In this document: positions 22,601-29,684 of the stretch, piece by piece
How the letters are laid out: each line of letters starts with the position of its first letter
Numbering within the stretch: position 1 is the stretch's first letter
Source of the DNA: Pomacea canaliculata
Lineage: Eukaryota > Mollusca > Gastropoda > Architaenioglossa > Ampullariidae
Assembly: GCF_003073045.1 (NCBI RefSeq)
Contig: NC_037598.1
Coordinates: 26,842,206 to 26,906,205 of the forward strand
DNA: 64,000 bases
Reading direction: 5' to 3'
Notes under the pieces: generated by a model
Databases searched by the model: none
What the model was told of the DNA's origin: nothing
The model's input: only the letters and a program-made list of their open reading frames with translations
Program-made: the position numbers and the translations under genes

Positions 22601-25600
22601 AAGTCAGTCCTTCTATATGTGAGACATGGCGTGTGACAGACACCATCACCAACAAGATTCAGACATTCGTCAACAGATGTCTGCGCCGCATCCTCAACAT
22701 CCGATTGCCCGAGAAGATCTCCAATACAGACCTGTGAGAGAGAACCAACCAAAAATCTGCCAGCCAAGACTTCAAGAACCTGAAGTGGTCACACCCTGTG
22801 AAAGCCAGCTAACCATTTACCAAGACAAGCTCTGGGCTGGAACTCAGAGGGCGGTGCAGGTTTGTGAGACCCAGAGAGATATAACTAGACGACCTTGACT
22901 TTGCAGACGATCTGGCACTCCTGTCCCACAGCCACCGACAGATGCAAGACAAGTCATCAGAGATCCAGTCAGCCTCGGCACAAGTGGGGCTACACATCCA
23001 TAAGGGCAAGACCAAGATCCTGAAGGTCAACACTGACTGTGAAGAGCCAATCAGGTTGGATGGGGAGCCACTAGAAGAAGTCGACGCCTTTACCTACCTC
23101 GGGAGTGTGGTGGACAAACAGGGAGGGACAGACGCGGATGTAAAGACGAGGATTAGCAAGGCAAGAGGCGCATTCATACAGCTTAGAAGGGTCTGGAACT
23201 CCGGAACATAGACTACACGACAAAGATCCGTCTCTTCAACTCCAACGTCAAGTCAGTCCTACTATACGGAGCAGAGACGTGGAGGACGACCAAGGGCACA
23301 ATGAAGAAGATCCAAACGTTTGTGAACCAGTGCCTGCGTAGAATCCTCAGAATTCACTGGCCAGAGAAAATACGCAACACCGACCTGTGGCAGAGAACAA
23401 AACAGCAGCCTATGGAGGAAGAAATCCTGCGGAGACGATGGGGTTGGCTAGGGCACACCCTACGGAAGCCAGCATCCAACGTCACGAGACAGTCGCTGAC
23501 ATGGAACCCTCAGGGAAAGAGAAAGCGAGGAAGGCCGAGATACACCTGGAGACGGGACCTCGCCGCCGACACCAAGCTCACCGGACTCGGATGGGGGCAG
23601 CTGGTGACGGTAGCCCAGGACAGGAGGCATTGGAGGACTGTAGTCGATGGCCTATGCACCAGGAGGGGCGAAAGGCCTAACTGAACTGACAGAGAGATAT
23701 GCAGGAGATCAGTCCACAGTGAGGCAGAGGCAGCTGGCATGACATGGTACCAACTGGAAAGGGATGCCCAGCTCTATGCTCCACTGGGGTGAATAGGAAC
23801 AAGAAGATCTTCCCTTCTACAACCTCTTAGTTCCAACCCAAAAATTTTTCACAGATTTGTTTTGCTGCATAAATGTCATCTCTGCTAAGTCTGCTAAGTC
23901 TACCTCTCAACCTGATTTAGAACCAACAGTTTGCACTCTACTATGGCCTTTGTTTTTTTAAGTTGTTTTTTTTGTGCAGAAGTTGCAGGTTGAAAAAAAA
24001 TTTTGTACATTTTAAAATATACTGCTTCTGTTGGTTTCAGTCAGCACTGACAGTGGTACATGGAGATTGACCTTGCTGCTGTCTACTATATGAAAGGGGG
24101 TAGTTGATCTCATATGGTACTGCCAATCTTCTCAGCGGTGTGTGAGAGCTGAATTGTAATCTATGTTCTGAAAACATTTAAGTGGTCTCCTTGCATAAAC
24201 TTACAGGCTTGCAGAAATCAAGTAAACTGATGCAGTATTTATGTAAAACACTTCTATTAATAGCTTCTTCTGTTTGTGTTTTATCAAGATATGCCCTTTG
24301 TCCCAATATCCCATCAAAACAAAACACTAAAAACCATCAACACCATAACACATTCACATCTGCTACACCAAACAATCATGATTGAGGCTTGTATATGATC
24401 TATCTTCATTCACATGGCCAAAACAATGAAGGACAGCCTCAACTTAATGGTTCTGCAGGATGGTGCACAGAATGAATGGAAGCTGATGAAACTCTTTTGA
24501 CAGGATATGCCTGTCATGTAGAATTGCAGAAACTTTCAGAAGTGTCTGCCTGTTAGACAGTGTCTGAATGTGACTCAGGGCAATACCAATCACTTTTGAG
24601 CAGGTGTATACAAAATGATTCAACTGGTAAACTGGTGTAAGAACAATTTCAATATATCCCAGCATTCTCCCATTGAAGATAGTGTCCAGTTACATAAATG
24701 TGTTGACAATTCCCACCTTCTCATCATGTCGCTGTTCCTATTCTTTTTGAAAGGAGGTAAAACAAGACCATAAAATACTTTGCTGCTATCTTTGCTTGCA
24801 GTAGAAACACCTTGACAGTCACGCCCTTCTGAAATTCTGATCTGTCTGTGCTGAGAGGAATCCCACTAAACATGGTCCTTGGGCAGATAAAATCAGCCAT
24901 AATGATGTTAATGCAGAGAAAATCGGTTGTTGTTTTATACTGCCAGCAGTGAAGCTGTGTGAAGACAATCTGTGAGATGCCACAAAGCAACATCTCAACC
25001 CACAGACTATAATCATCTTGTCTTGGTGACAAGCACTGTTCAGTTAAGGTGAAAGCCTGCACCCCCTACCTAGTCATGGTGACAAGCACTGTACAGTTGT
25101 GCTGGCAGCCTGCCCCTCTCCCCAAGTCTTGAATATATATATAACAGTTGAAACTCAATACCAGAATGTACCTTGTTCCAGAAAACTGTTTTGGTAACAA
25201 ACATACTGATAACAAGAGCCATATTTTCATTATTTTTATGGGAATTATTCCTACTTTGTTCCAGCATACCTGACACATGCAGACCCTCTTTCTCTAAATA
25301 ATATTTACTCACTAAGACTTCAGCACCTATGAACAATACCAGCATGAAGCGAAAGACAATAATAAGCAATTAGTTTATAATTAATTACCAAATAGAAGAA
25401 AGTTTTGGCTATTCAGGAAAATGCCATGATTTTGTTTAGGCAAGCGATGCAGATGATGCCTTTGTGGTGACTTTCGATCTGCTTGAACATCATATTTATT
25501 CAAAATTTTATTCTGTAGATGCAATTTGTTTACCATTCTCTTATAGTGGGATCTAGTGGTTCCAGTAATGGGATGGGATATTTAAACCTTGATTTTTTTA

Positions 25601-28274
25601 TAACAGCAATTTGTTACTGCAGCTTCAAATACTGAGGTTTGAATGTAACAGGGCTTCTGCTTACGCAAAAAATTGCGTACAGTACGCATTAAAAGTTCGG
25701 AGGACCCCTTCAATTTTCGTCAATGGGGTCCTCTTCCAATTTGGGCGAAGAACAGGGACCCCTTAAAAATCTGAAGAAGGGGTCCCTGGGACCCCAATGA
25801 ATTTAGCCTTAGCAGAAGCCCTGTGTAAGATACAAACAGCAGCCTTACTTGGATATATGGATGGAGTGGTGGTCTGGACATTACCCCTGCTCAGGTTTGT
25901 CATGACGGTGGAAGGCTGCAATAACAAGCACTACAATATAAAACTAAAAAGAAGATATAACCAGTCTGTTTACAAATAATAAAAGTTAACAGTCAAAGGC
26001 TAGAATAGCAAGCGCTGCAATACAAAATTAAAAAAAAGATACAACCAGTCTGTATCTGACTAATAAAAGTTGACAAGGTATAGTCAGTCCTAATGCAAAT
26101 AAACAAGGTACAATAAATAACTAACACAAGTGAATAAGGTACATTCAGTTGCTATGTCTTACTGAAACAAGTTAACAAGCTGTATAATAAGGTGAACATA
26201 TAGTACAGTACCTGTGTTTTATATTATACAAATTAACAAGAAGGTGGTGTTAAGTATAGAAAATACTGAATAAGTTAAGAAAATTGTTTTCTCACCAGCA
26301 AAAAATTTTGAGAACCTAACCTAACCTGACAACTGGCCTTATATAATATAAGTCTCCCTGAGAAAGAAGCTGAGAAGTCAGACTTAAGCTGTGTCCTAAA
26401 GACAGCCTTTGATGAAGTCTTTGGTTACTATATAGACATGCACATAGCATGAAGTTTCTTACCCGAAAAGGTGACTGGTTGATTTTGGAGGTCACATCAA
26501 AATGATCAGTGGAACGAGATCTAGACAAAGCCCCATGTAATGTGCGTGACCCACGTCCTGAACAAAACCAAACCCAAAGAACAGGAAAGTGAGGGTAAAA
26601 CAACATCAAAAAATTACAACTGTAAAAAATGAACTCTCAAAGTAACAAACTTATGTCTCCATCTATGCACAACAACACAAGCACATGCCATTATACAGGG
26701 TGCACCAGGTGTTTAAGAAAACAACTTCAATGAGCCATAAATGCCCCAAACTTAAACCATCTATCTCTTTTTCTAGCCTCAGCATGGCAGCTTCCAATCT
26801 GACAATCCAGTCCTAATTCAATAGAACCATGTGATCCTGAGAGTGCGGTTACTGAATAAGCTCAAGTACTCCAAGGAGCCTGGCCAGGTCTTGTTTTTCC
26901 TCTGATTAAAATAATTTCAACCAAGACCCACAGTTATGTCTGCCCAAGTTCCAGTCGTCCTTACAGTTATGCACCCCAAGTTCCAATCATATTTGATAGT
27001 CATGGGAGTCATGAGCAATGACTGTCATCCCACTTCTTCCCTGATGGCTTTAAGGCTATGAGGAGGCTGTACACATTGTAGTAAGACTACTTGTTCCCAC
27101 ACAACCCATGTAGCCCAGGAGTGACTGGTGTAGAATACTTATGATCATGTGACCCCTAACATGTGGCCTCCTAGTGTTCCAGTTCTGAATCCTGTGGACT
27201 ACTTAGTCTTGAACAGTGTTGAAAGGTAAACCAACCCTAGCCCAATAGTATCAATGACTTGCTGAAGGCTGCTGGCACCCACATTATGCAAGCATGAACG
27301 AGAACCACCTGATTCAGTCATAAAGTTACTTTGGAAACTGCATCAAGGTCATTATTAAGGCTAAAGATGATTTTATTGAATAACCTTTATTTTATAAATG
27401 TAACAACATTTATTCTTTTGTTATCTTTTATTTATTGTGCATAGTATGCTCTTGCATATAAATACATTGCACATGGAATGCAGAAAATGTATTGTTTTGC
27501 AGAAATGACAGCTCCAAGGTGGCATTTAGTAACAGGTGGAGCTGTGGGCCTTTACCGAGTAATAATCAAACCCCTCAAGGAAAGTAGACAGCCTAGTGAT
27601 GTCCAAAATCAATAGCTTTATTTATGTCCAAATAATAGCTTTATTATTTTGACAAGCCAGTCAATAAAGTATGCATATATATATATTTAGACAGTTTTAA
27701 GCCCATCAATAAAATATACATGTATATTTAGTCATGTTTTAAGCCAGTCAATAAAGAATACATATATATTTAGACTGGATTGATGTTATGATTATTAGAT
27801 GCTAATCTATAATGGATCAATGTTGTGATTCTTTGATGGTAATCTCTTTTGCATCAATGCTGTGATTATTTGATACTAATCTATGCTGGATTTGTCGTAA
27901 TTATTAGATGGCAATGTATAGTGTATCAATGTTGTAAATTGTTAGATGCTAATCCATTCAGGGTTCCTGTTGTGATTATTTAATGTTAATATTTAATGTT
28001 AATCTATGCTGGGTCAATGTTGTGATCTATGCAGGTGATTGTCAATAATGTCTGTTTGATAACAAAATCTATAACCTAGTTTACCATCACTAAGGACTGT
28101 TTCGACTTCCAGGTCATCACTGTCCACAGGAGAGAAAATGCGAAGACCAGGTGGAGGTCCTCTTTTTGGTGGTGATGCTCCCTTTTGAGGTACATCACTT
28201 GTGCTGTGTCTTCTGCCACTTTCTTTGAATGATTCTTCTTCCTGGTGCTTCCCAGTGTCTGGTGATACACTCTC
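5116..28274 (-). CDS. Ankyrin-repeat protein gene, ANKRA2/RFXANK-like (partial, multi-exon)
   Basis: Gene-level entry for minus-strand exons at 28274-28085, 26557-26463, 19993-19770, 18748-18601, 6186-6059, 5466-5363 and about 5171-5116, with the stop at 5147-5149. Phases fit at each adjacent junction (1/1, 0/0, 1/1, 0/0, 2/2), except that one exon (phase 0 in, phase 1 out) is missing between 26463 and 19993. The order is: a Ser/Pro-rich disordered N-terminal part, about three and a half ankyrin repeats, then a short helical C terminus. The ankyrin block and what follows align in order with the C-terminal block of ANKRA2/RFXANK, adaptors that bind class IIa HDACs or form the RFX complex. Introns hold many transposons and two NOL6 exons. 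The 5' end is not identified. Membership of the outer exons is inferred from phase and spacing. Confidence 0.55.
5363..5466 (-). CDS. C-terminal exon of the ankyrin gene
   Basis: The 104-nt exon has a TTAACAG acceptor and a GTATAT donor, phase 0 in and phase 2 out. It encodes a Lys-rich segment including FKMAAIFRVGSVEPKGKKF. No domain is recognised. It is supported by splice sites and phase agreement on both sides. Confidence 0.45.
6059..6186 (-). CDS. Helical (coiled-coil-like) exon of the ankyrin gene
   Basis: The 128-nt exon has an ACAGAG acceptor and a strong GTATGT donor, phase 1 in and phase 0 out. It encodes an amphipathic segment (VDQQSKALQNVVHKLNQVTL) with a Leu/Val heptad pattern. 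In ANKRA2/RFXANK a short helix follows the last repeat, and the spacing here is similar. The 12-kb intron before it makes membership in the ankyrin gene an inference. Confidence 0.5.
6215..7530. other. Intronic or intergenic, no feature seen
   Basis: This is AT-rich DNA. Overlapping open frames near 7073-7435 on both strands have no recognisable content and no splice support. Confidence 0.5.
7531..7713 (+). repeat. Interstitial telomeric repeat, TTAGGG/TTTAGGG mix
   Basis: About 180 bp of TTAGGG units on the plus strand contain a central run of TTTAGGG units and a few GGGGTTA variants. TTAGGG is the usual animal telomere repeat. The block sits between two host gene segments, far from any visible end, so it is interstitial. 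It lies about 145 bp upstream of the first NOL6 exon. Confidence 0.95.
7858..8368 (+). CDS. NOL6: Nucleolar protein 6 (NOL6/Nrap), C-terminal two exons
   Basis: Exon 1 (7858-7959, 34 codons) follows a TTTTTTCAG acceptor and ends at a GTACTG donor. Exon 2 (8216-8368) follows TTCTCTAG, keeps phase 0 and ends at TGA 8366-8368. The protein reads GLIFHDQFRGDVIGILWKP in exon 1 and LNLEAIADDIRVLGGDLVSR in exon 2. These match the end of the last Nrap domain of NOL6, where a D-x-(Y/F)-G-G-(D/E)-V-I-G-x-L-W-K-P block is followed by an E-A-x-x-x-D-x-x-x-L-G-x-x-L-V block. NOL6 is a nucleolar component of the small-subunit processome in 18S rRNA maturation. Upstream NOL6 exons, which should cover about 1000 residues, are not recognisable to the left, where a different minus-strand gene lies. 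Confidence 0.8.
8554..8559 (+). terminator. Candidate NOL6 poly(A) signal
   Basis: A plus-strand AATAAA lies about 185 bases after the NOL6 stop codon, followed by T-rich sequence. Confidence 0.4.
8812..9130 (+). repeat. Dispersed repeat family R1, copy A
   Basis: It shares long collinear blocks with 9842-9878 plus 11138-11460: GCCGGACTGA at the start, then TAGCGCCAAATCAGTCC, CTAAAATTCTGGCT or a near variant, GTGCGTTGTCTA and AGACCCTGC. About 80% of positions look identical by eye. No coding content is seen. The family is unclassified. Confidence 0.7.
9190..9841. other. No feature seen
   Basis: The only oddity is an A15 run near 9821-9835, immediately before the R1 copy B sequence. Short open frames on both strands have no recognisable content. 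Confidence 0.4.
9879..11137 (-). mobile_element. Internally deleted hAT transposon
   Basis: The element is bounded by CAGGGGCGGGCAACTT on the left and its imperfect complement ending ACCCACCCCTG on the right. An 8-bp target-site duplication, CTCTATAC, lies at 9871-9878 and 11138-11145. It carries minus-strand transposase fragments with the central catalytic part missing, so it is non-autonomous. Confidence 0.9.
10003..11071 (-). pseudogene. hAT transposase remnant (GTF2IRD2/SCAND3-like)
   Basis: Three minus-strand open pieces are separated by frameshifts. From high to low coordinates they hold: an N-terminal zinc-finger-like KKAVCLLCSESVAV segment; a segment with VSYNIAKHSKSFSDGEF; one with FARRFADFQ followed by PFTTDFEKVP; and a C-terminal YTCEQTFSTMNIKKTNLRSS block typical of the hAT dimerisation domain. 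The region with the first catalytic Asp residues is deleted. The length is roughly half of an intact transposase of this group. Confidence 0.85.
11456..11603 (+). repeat. 37-bp minisatellite, four units
   Basis: Units start near 11456, 11493, 11530 and 11567. Each contains CTTGGGCACTACGTCACC. The period is not a multiple of three, so the open frames over it are accidental. Confidence 0.9.
11930..12730 (-). mobile_element. 5'-truncated non-LTR retrotransposon with RNase H
   Basis: A 14-bp target-site duplication AAATCATGACATGT flanks the insert at 11916-11929 and 12731-12744. On the minus strand the element ends in a (GAA)n tail. Its 5' end is cut exactly inside the Asp-Gly-Ser start of the RNase H domain, the pattern of incomplete target-primed reverse transcription. 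Confidence 0.92.
11958..12730 (-). pseudogene. RNase H domain and CCHC-type end of a LINE ORF2
   Basis: About 257 codons are open and end at a stop at 11958. RNase H motifs are visible: NFKAEAVAIQTGATH (second acidic site), VVFFTDALSVLQAL (third Asp), and VVLQWIPSHCGVFGNEAADT (His and last Asp). Then follow a basic linker, FRLRTGHNRLNHHLY and the zinc-knuckle-like CPCQTGSQTTAHLLQECP. The first catalytic Asp is lost at the 5' truncation. The reading frame is otherwise intact, so the insertion is probably recent. RNase H occurs in LINE groups such as I, Nimb and R1. The exact clade is not settled here. Confidence 0.9.
13199..13360. mobile_element. hAT MITE nested in the pogo-like MITE
   Basis: The 162-bp element runs from CAGGGGTGGGCAATTAAT to GCCCAGGTCTG, with an 8-bp duplication GTCCAAAG at 13191-13198 and 13361-13368. 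It has no coding capacity. It inserted after the pogo-like element. Confidence 0.9.
13380..13640. repeat. Dispersed repeat R2, copy 2
   Basis: It shares ordered blocks with 1450-1740, including CTAGTCGACCCCCTC, TCACCCGGCCAG and TGTGTGCGTGC. It lies inside the pogo-like element, directly after the nested MITE. Confidence 0.55.
13919..14249 (+). mobile_element. mariner-like deletion derivative
   Basis: Termini CAGGGTGTCCAAAAAGT and ACTTTTTGGACACCCTG are flanked by TA, with an inverted repeat of about 30 bp. Inside, about 50 codons ending at TAG 14108-14110 include DIHRVIAEKFGTIDVERC and the end HNGEQFES, matching the extreme C terminus of a mariner-type transposase. Everything upstream of this, including the catalytic triad, is deleted. 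Confidence 0.85.
14252..15648. other. No feature seen
   Basis: AT-rich intronic DNA of the minus-strand ankyrin gene. The 108-codon plus-strand frame at 14959-15285 has no recognisable motif and no splice support. Confidence 0.45.
15649..15785 (-). CDS. Candidate alternative terminal exon, unknown
   Basis: A CAGTAG acceptor before 15785 is followed by 44 codons containing KCKWFTMYKAQHVESF and KAGDFTLEGIVLEL, with a stop at 15649. The entry phase (1) matches the donor of the ankyrin exon at 18601, so it could be an alternative 3' end of that gene. The composition is protein-like, but no family is recognised and no poly(A) signal was located. Confidence 0.3.
15790..16640. other. No feature seen
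   Basis: AT-rich sequence without convincing exons or repeat boundaries. Confidence 0.4.
16690..17520. pseudogene. PIF/Harbinger remnant with MADF-like and HARBI1-like pieces
   Basis: On the plus strand near 16698-16790 is a MADF/Myb-SANT-like segment (YLTELFQSHQELWEPRRT, then QYRNRQLKMS). On the minus strand from 17520 to 17236 is a HARBI1-like N-terminal part: QQGAYDDLMRELSAEDSDYY, then FVRMDPQQFQMLLASIEPYI. Harbinger elements carry exactly these two genes, a nuclease and a Myb/MADF partner, often on opposite strands. The catalytic DDE part is missing. I found no terminal repeats. Confidence 0.7.
17640..18600. other. No feature seen
   Basis: Intronic sequence. The short plus-strand open frame at 17810-18031 is not supported by any motif. 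Confidence 0.4.
18601..18748 (-). CDS. Ankyrin-repeat exon (last repeats)
   Basis: The 148-nt exon has a CATCATAG acceptor and a perfect GTAAGT donor, phase 0 in and phase 1 out. It encodes GGTALIYAAYNNHAACITSL, then LEFGADLTATNEDQLTAFDL and SVAQGNR. The G-x-T-A-L-x-x-A-A and L-L-x-x-G-A-D signatures are ankyrin hallmarks, and the order matches the final repeats of ANKRA2/RFXANK. Confidence 0.85.
18920..19243 (+). mobile_element. Short SINE-like derivative of an RTE-type LINE
   Basis: The left part carries a GC-rich leader (CACCCGGGTAACCTGCCACT, then CGGATAAAGGAGGAGGGT). The right part (about 19142-19243) shares CAACTGGAAAGGGATGCCCAG-type and CTATGCTCCACTGG blocks with the 3' end of the LINE fragment at 23745-23811. 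The body between is absent. It looks like a short element built from LINE ends. Confidence 0.65.
19260..19769. other. No gene; short imperfect direct repeats
   Basis: At 19450-19570 the motif GTGGTCAG(T/C)ACAG(T/C)C recurs about four times in a GC-richer patch. Otherwise nothing is recognised. Confidence 0.4.
19770..19993 (-). CDS. Ankyrin-repeat exon (first repeats)
   Basis: The 224-nt exon has a TTTCTACAG acceptor and a GTGTTG donor, phase 1 in and phase 0 out. It encodes LTALHWACANGQLATVEFLV, then KNGADISLGGNQGETPLLLA and FCEIVKFLLTMGIDVNYAD. Two full repeats and part of a third are evident. This is the best-supported coding exon of the ankyrin gene. Confidence 0.9.
20000..21600. other. 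Intronic, no supported exon
   Basis: T-rich segments and an 88-codon plus-strand frame (20756-21022) with a very hydrophobic start are present. No splice-consistent model was found. The missing phase 0/phase 1 exon of the ankyrin gene should lie between 19993 and 26463, but I did not find it. Confidence 0.35.
21605..21809. mobile_element. hAT-type MITE with 8-bp duplication
   Basis: Termini AAGGTGACCAGACGT and ACGTCTGATCACCTTA are inverted. GTTCATCT flanks both sides (21597-21604 and 21810-21817). Internally it is rich in GGGACGTC- and CCGGGAC-like motifs and has no coding capacity. Confidence 0.85.
22020..22790 (+). pseudogene. LINE reverse transcriptase fragment A
   Basis: The broken plus-strand frame includes FPPQFIAIIQQLYEDSTCQV, then TGVRQGCMISLTIFLIVIDW and the catalytic LYFADDISLLSHKQQH, followed by LSINIKKTEVMQ and a thumb region (SRINKARLAFHTLRPAWNS). 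These are reverse transcriptase palm motifs of the RTE-like group often annotated as craniofacial development protein 2-like. Frameshifts and stops disable it. Confidence 0.88.
22868..23811 (+). pseudogene. LINE reverse transcriptase C-terminal fragment B and 3' end
   Basis: A second FADD motif (LDFADDLALLSHSHRQMQDK) starts a separate copy. It continues with KGKTKILKVNTDCEEPIRLD, VDAFTYLGSVVDKQGG, NVKSVLLYGAETWR, then a C-terminal RRILRIHWPEKI and RRRWGWLGHTLRKP to a stop at 23684. The C-terminal 127 codons are intact. The 3' UTR ends in a GAACAAGAAGA tail. It lies directly after fragment A in the same orientation, and the residues differ, so these are two insertions or a rearranged tandem. 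Confidence 0.88.
23830..25640. other. No supported gene
   Basis: Minus-strand open frames at 24444-24665 and 24724-25062 look somewhat protein-like, but they match no family I recognise and lack good splice sites. The rest is intronic AT-rich DNA. Confidence 0.35.
25649..25823. mobile_element. 175-bp MITE with 5-bp duplication
   Basis: CAGGGCTTCTGCTTA at the left and TTAGCAGAAGCCCTG at the right are inverted repeats. TGTAA flanks both sides. The interior contains self-complementary GGGGTCC/GGACCCC blocks. The superfamily is not settled. Confidence 0.85.
26463..26557 (-). CDS. Ser/Arg-rich exon of the ankyrin gene
   Basis: The 95-nt exon has a TTGTTCAG acceptor and a GTAAGA donor, phase 1 in and phase 0 out. 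It encodes GSRTLHGALSRSRSTDHFDV and then TSKINQSPFR. Its entry phase fits the exon at 28085. It is likely a disordered region before the ankyrin repeats. Confidence 0.6.
26690..27400 (+). pseudogene. Decayed mariner/Tc1-like transposase
   Basis: The left end ACAGGGTGCACCAGGTGTTTA resembles a mariner terminus. Further in, broken frames give FFPDGFKAMRR, then MWPPSVPVLNPVDYLVLNSV, the typical WPPxSPDLNPxDY block with the third catalytic position, and a C-terminal stretch ending before 27400. Many stops and shifts are present. The right terminus is not resolved. Confidence 0.75.
27650..28022. repeat. Two adjacent degenerate tandem repeats
   Basis: From about 27650 to 27775 there are three units near 50 bp containing CAGTCAATAAA and ATATATTTAGAC. 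From about 27777 to 28022 there are six to seven units of 40-50 bp built on CAATGTTGTGATTATTAGATG and CTAATCTAT. Both are diverged. They lie close to the 28085 exon. Confidence 0.7.
28085..28274 (-). CDS. Pro/Ser-rich exon of the ankyrin gene
   Basis: The 190-nt exon has a CCACAAG acceptor and a GTAAAC donor, phase 0 in and phase 1 out. It encodes HQEEESFKESGRRHSTSDVP, then KRGPPPGLRIFSPVDSDDLE. It is low in hydrophobics and probably disordered. It is the most 5' exon I can support. The upstream part of the gene is unknown. Confidence 0.6.
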
Positions 28275-28399
28275 CTTGTGGTTAACACAAATTTTTAAGT
28301 ATACACATTTTGAAGAAACAGATATACTATTTATAATAGTATTTACTATTAAAAAAAAACCCAACTAAATGCCATAAAAATGCACACAACTGTGAATAA

Positions 28400-29427
28400 T
28401 TCTATGAAAACATTACTATGATAGACTTCCCACTTCTTTAACAATACCAAAGTCCAGTACAAAACTCATTGCCTGTAAGGAAAACATCTACCAAGATCCA
28501 CTGAATAACAGTTTTTGCTGTTGCTGACTGTAGAGAGACTCTGAGACTAGGATGACAGAACAAGGATCTGTCAAGTACTTCAAGGGCTGTCCTGCTGTCT
28601 TTGAAGATAGAGACAGCCTAGGGTTCCTTCCAAAGGTGGAAAGGAACTGCTGTTTCTGCTTTGAAGCTGAAGCAAGGCACTCTTCCTGCAGCAGAGATGG
28701 ACATGGTTTCTCCATCTATAAGATGCCACTGCCACTTTATGGGTGGCTTTATCTTCTGCTCCATCATTGTGGACATTTCACATGCATGATGAGCCTAGGT
28801 TGTCAGTCACAGGGATGGTGACATAGTAAGGGTCGTGAGACTTTCTGAAGGGCGATCTTTTGAAAAGACGCCAGGAATAGTGCGGCTAGTGATGAATCAC
28901 CAGTTGGGCAAGCTGATATCTATATGGCTGTCATGTCCTTGAGGAAGTCGCAGTGCCGGGATCAGCTCTCATTGTGTTAGTGGTTGGTGCATGGGAGACT
29001 TGGCACGACAACTGCTGAATGCCGGAATAAAAACCAAGCCTCCTTCTATCTCTTTTACAGCTTCAATGCACGAATGACATATGCATGATAGAAAATAGGC
29101 ACTGCTGCCGATGATATTTTATTGCATATCCTTAATATCATCTCCTCTCATCTCTGCCTGTGTAAGGGTCATGCTCTTTGATTGTTCTGGTGCTGTTGAT
29201 GCTAAGGAACCGTGCTTTAAATGGCTCATAGACATTAGGCCATAAATCTGTAAAATGTTTGATACATACCATGTGCAGCTCAATTTTTTTGAAAGATAAA
29301 GAACTTGTTTCGAGGCCTTATTATTAACACTTATACATCCAGTGCTAAAGAAGCAATCGTCTATCAACTCATGTGTGATAAAATTGTGAAGAACTGTTCA
29401 CTGAGACTCTCGGTATAAGCAAAGCTT
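28400..29427. other. No supported gene
   Basis: Overlapping open frames occur on both strands near 28488-28821. The minus one could be an upstream exon of the ankyrin gene, but its donor phase (2) does not fit the next exon (0). Nothing else is recognised. Confidence 0.35.
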
Positions 29428-29499
29428 TGCTTAGTGCGCCATGATGGAAAGGGAGATTACTCTTGCTTAGTGCGCCATGATGGAAGGGAGATTACTCTC
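29428..29499. repeat. 36-bp tandem duplication
   Basis: Two nearly identical units carry TTAGTGCGCCATGATGGAA and GGGAGATTACTCT. A short CTAACCCTAACCCTA telomere-like motif follows at about 29547. Confidence 0.85.
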
Positions 29500-29684
29500 G
29501 TTGCCTGTTGGAGGGTTAGCTGGGGGTCGGGTGGATCCCCAACGTACTAACCCTAACCCTATACATAACCGTTGGTGGCTCCCTGACTTGTATATTAATA
29601 GAAGTGTGTGGGAGGGTCAAGATAATGTATAGAGTAGCGGGAGCGCAGGTTCAGGACAGCATGTAACGCTGACAGCGCATTATT

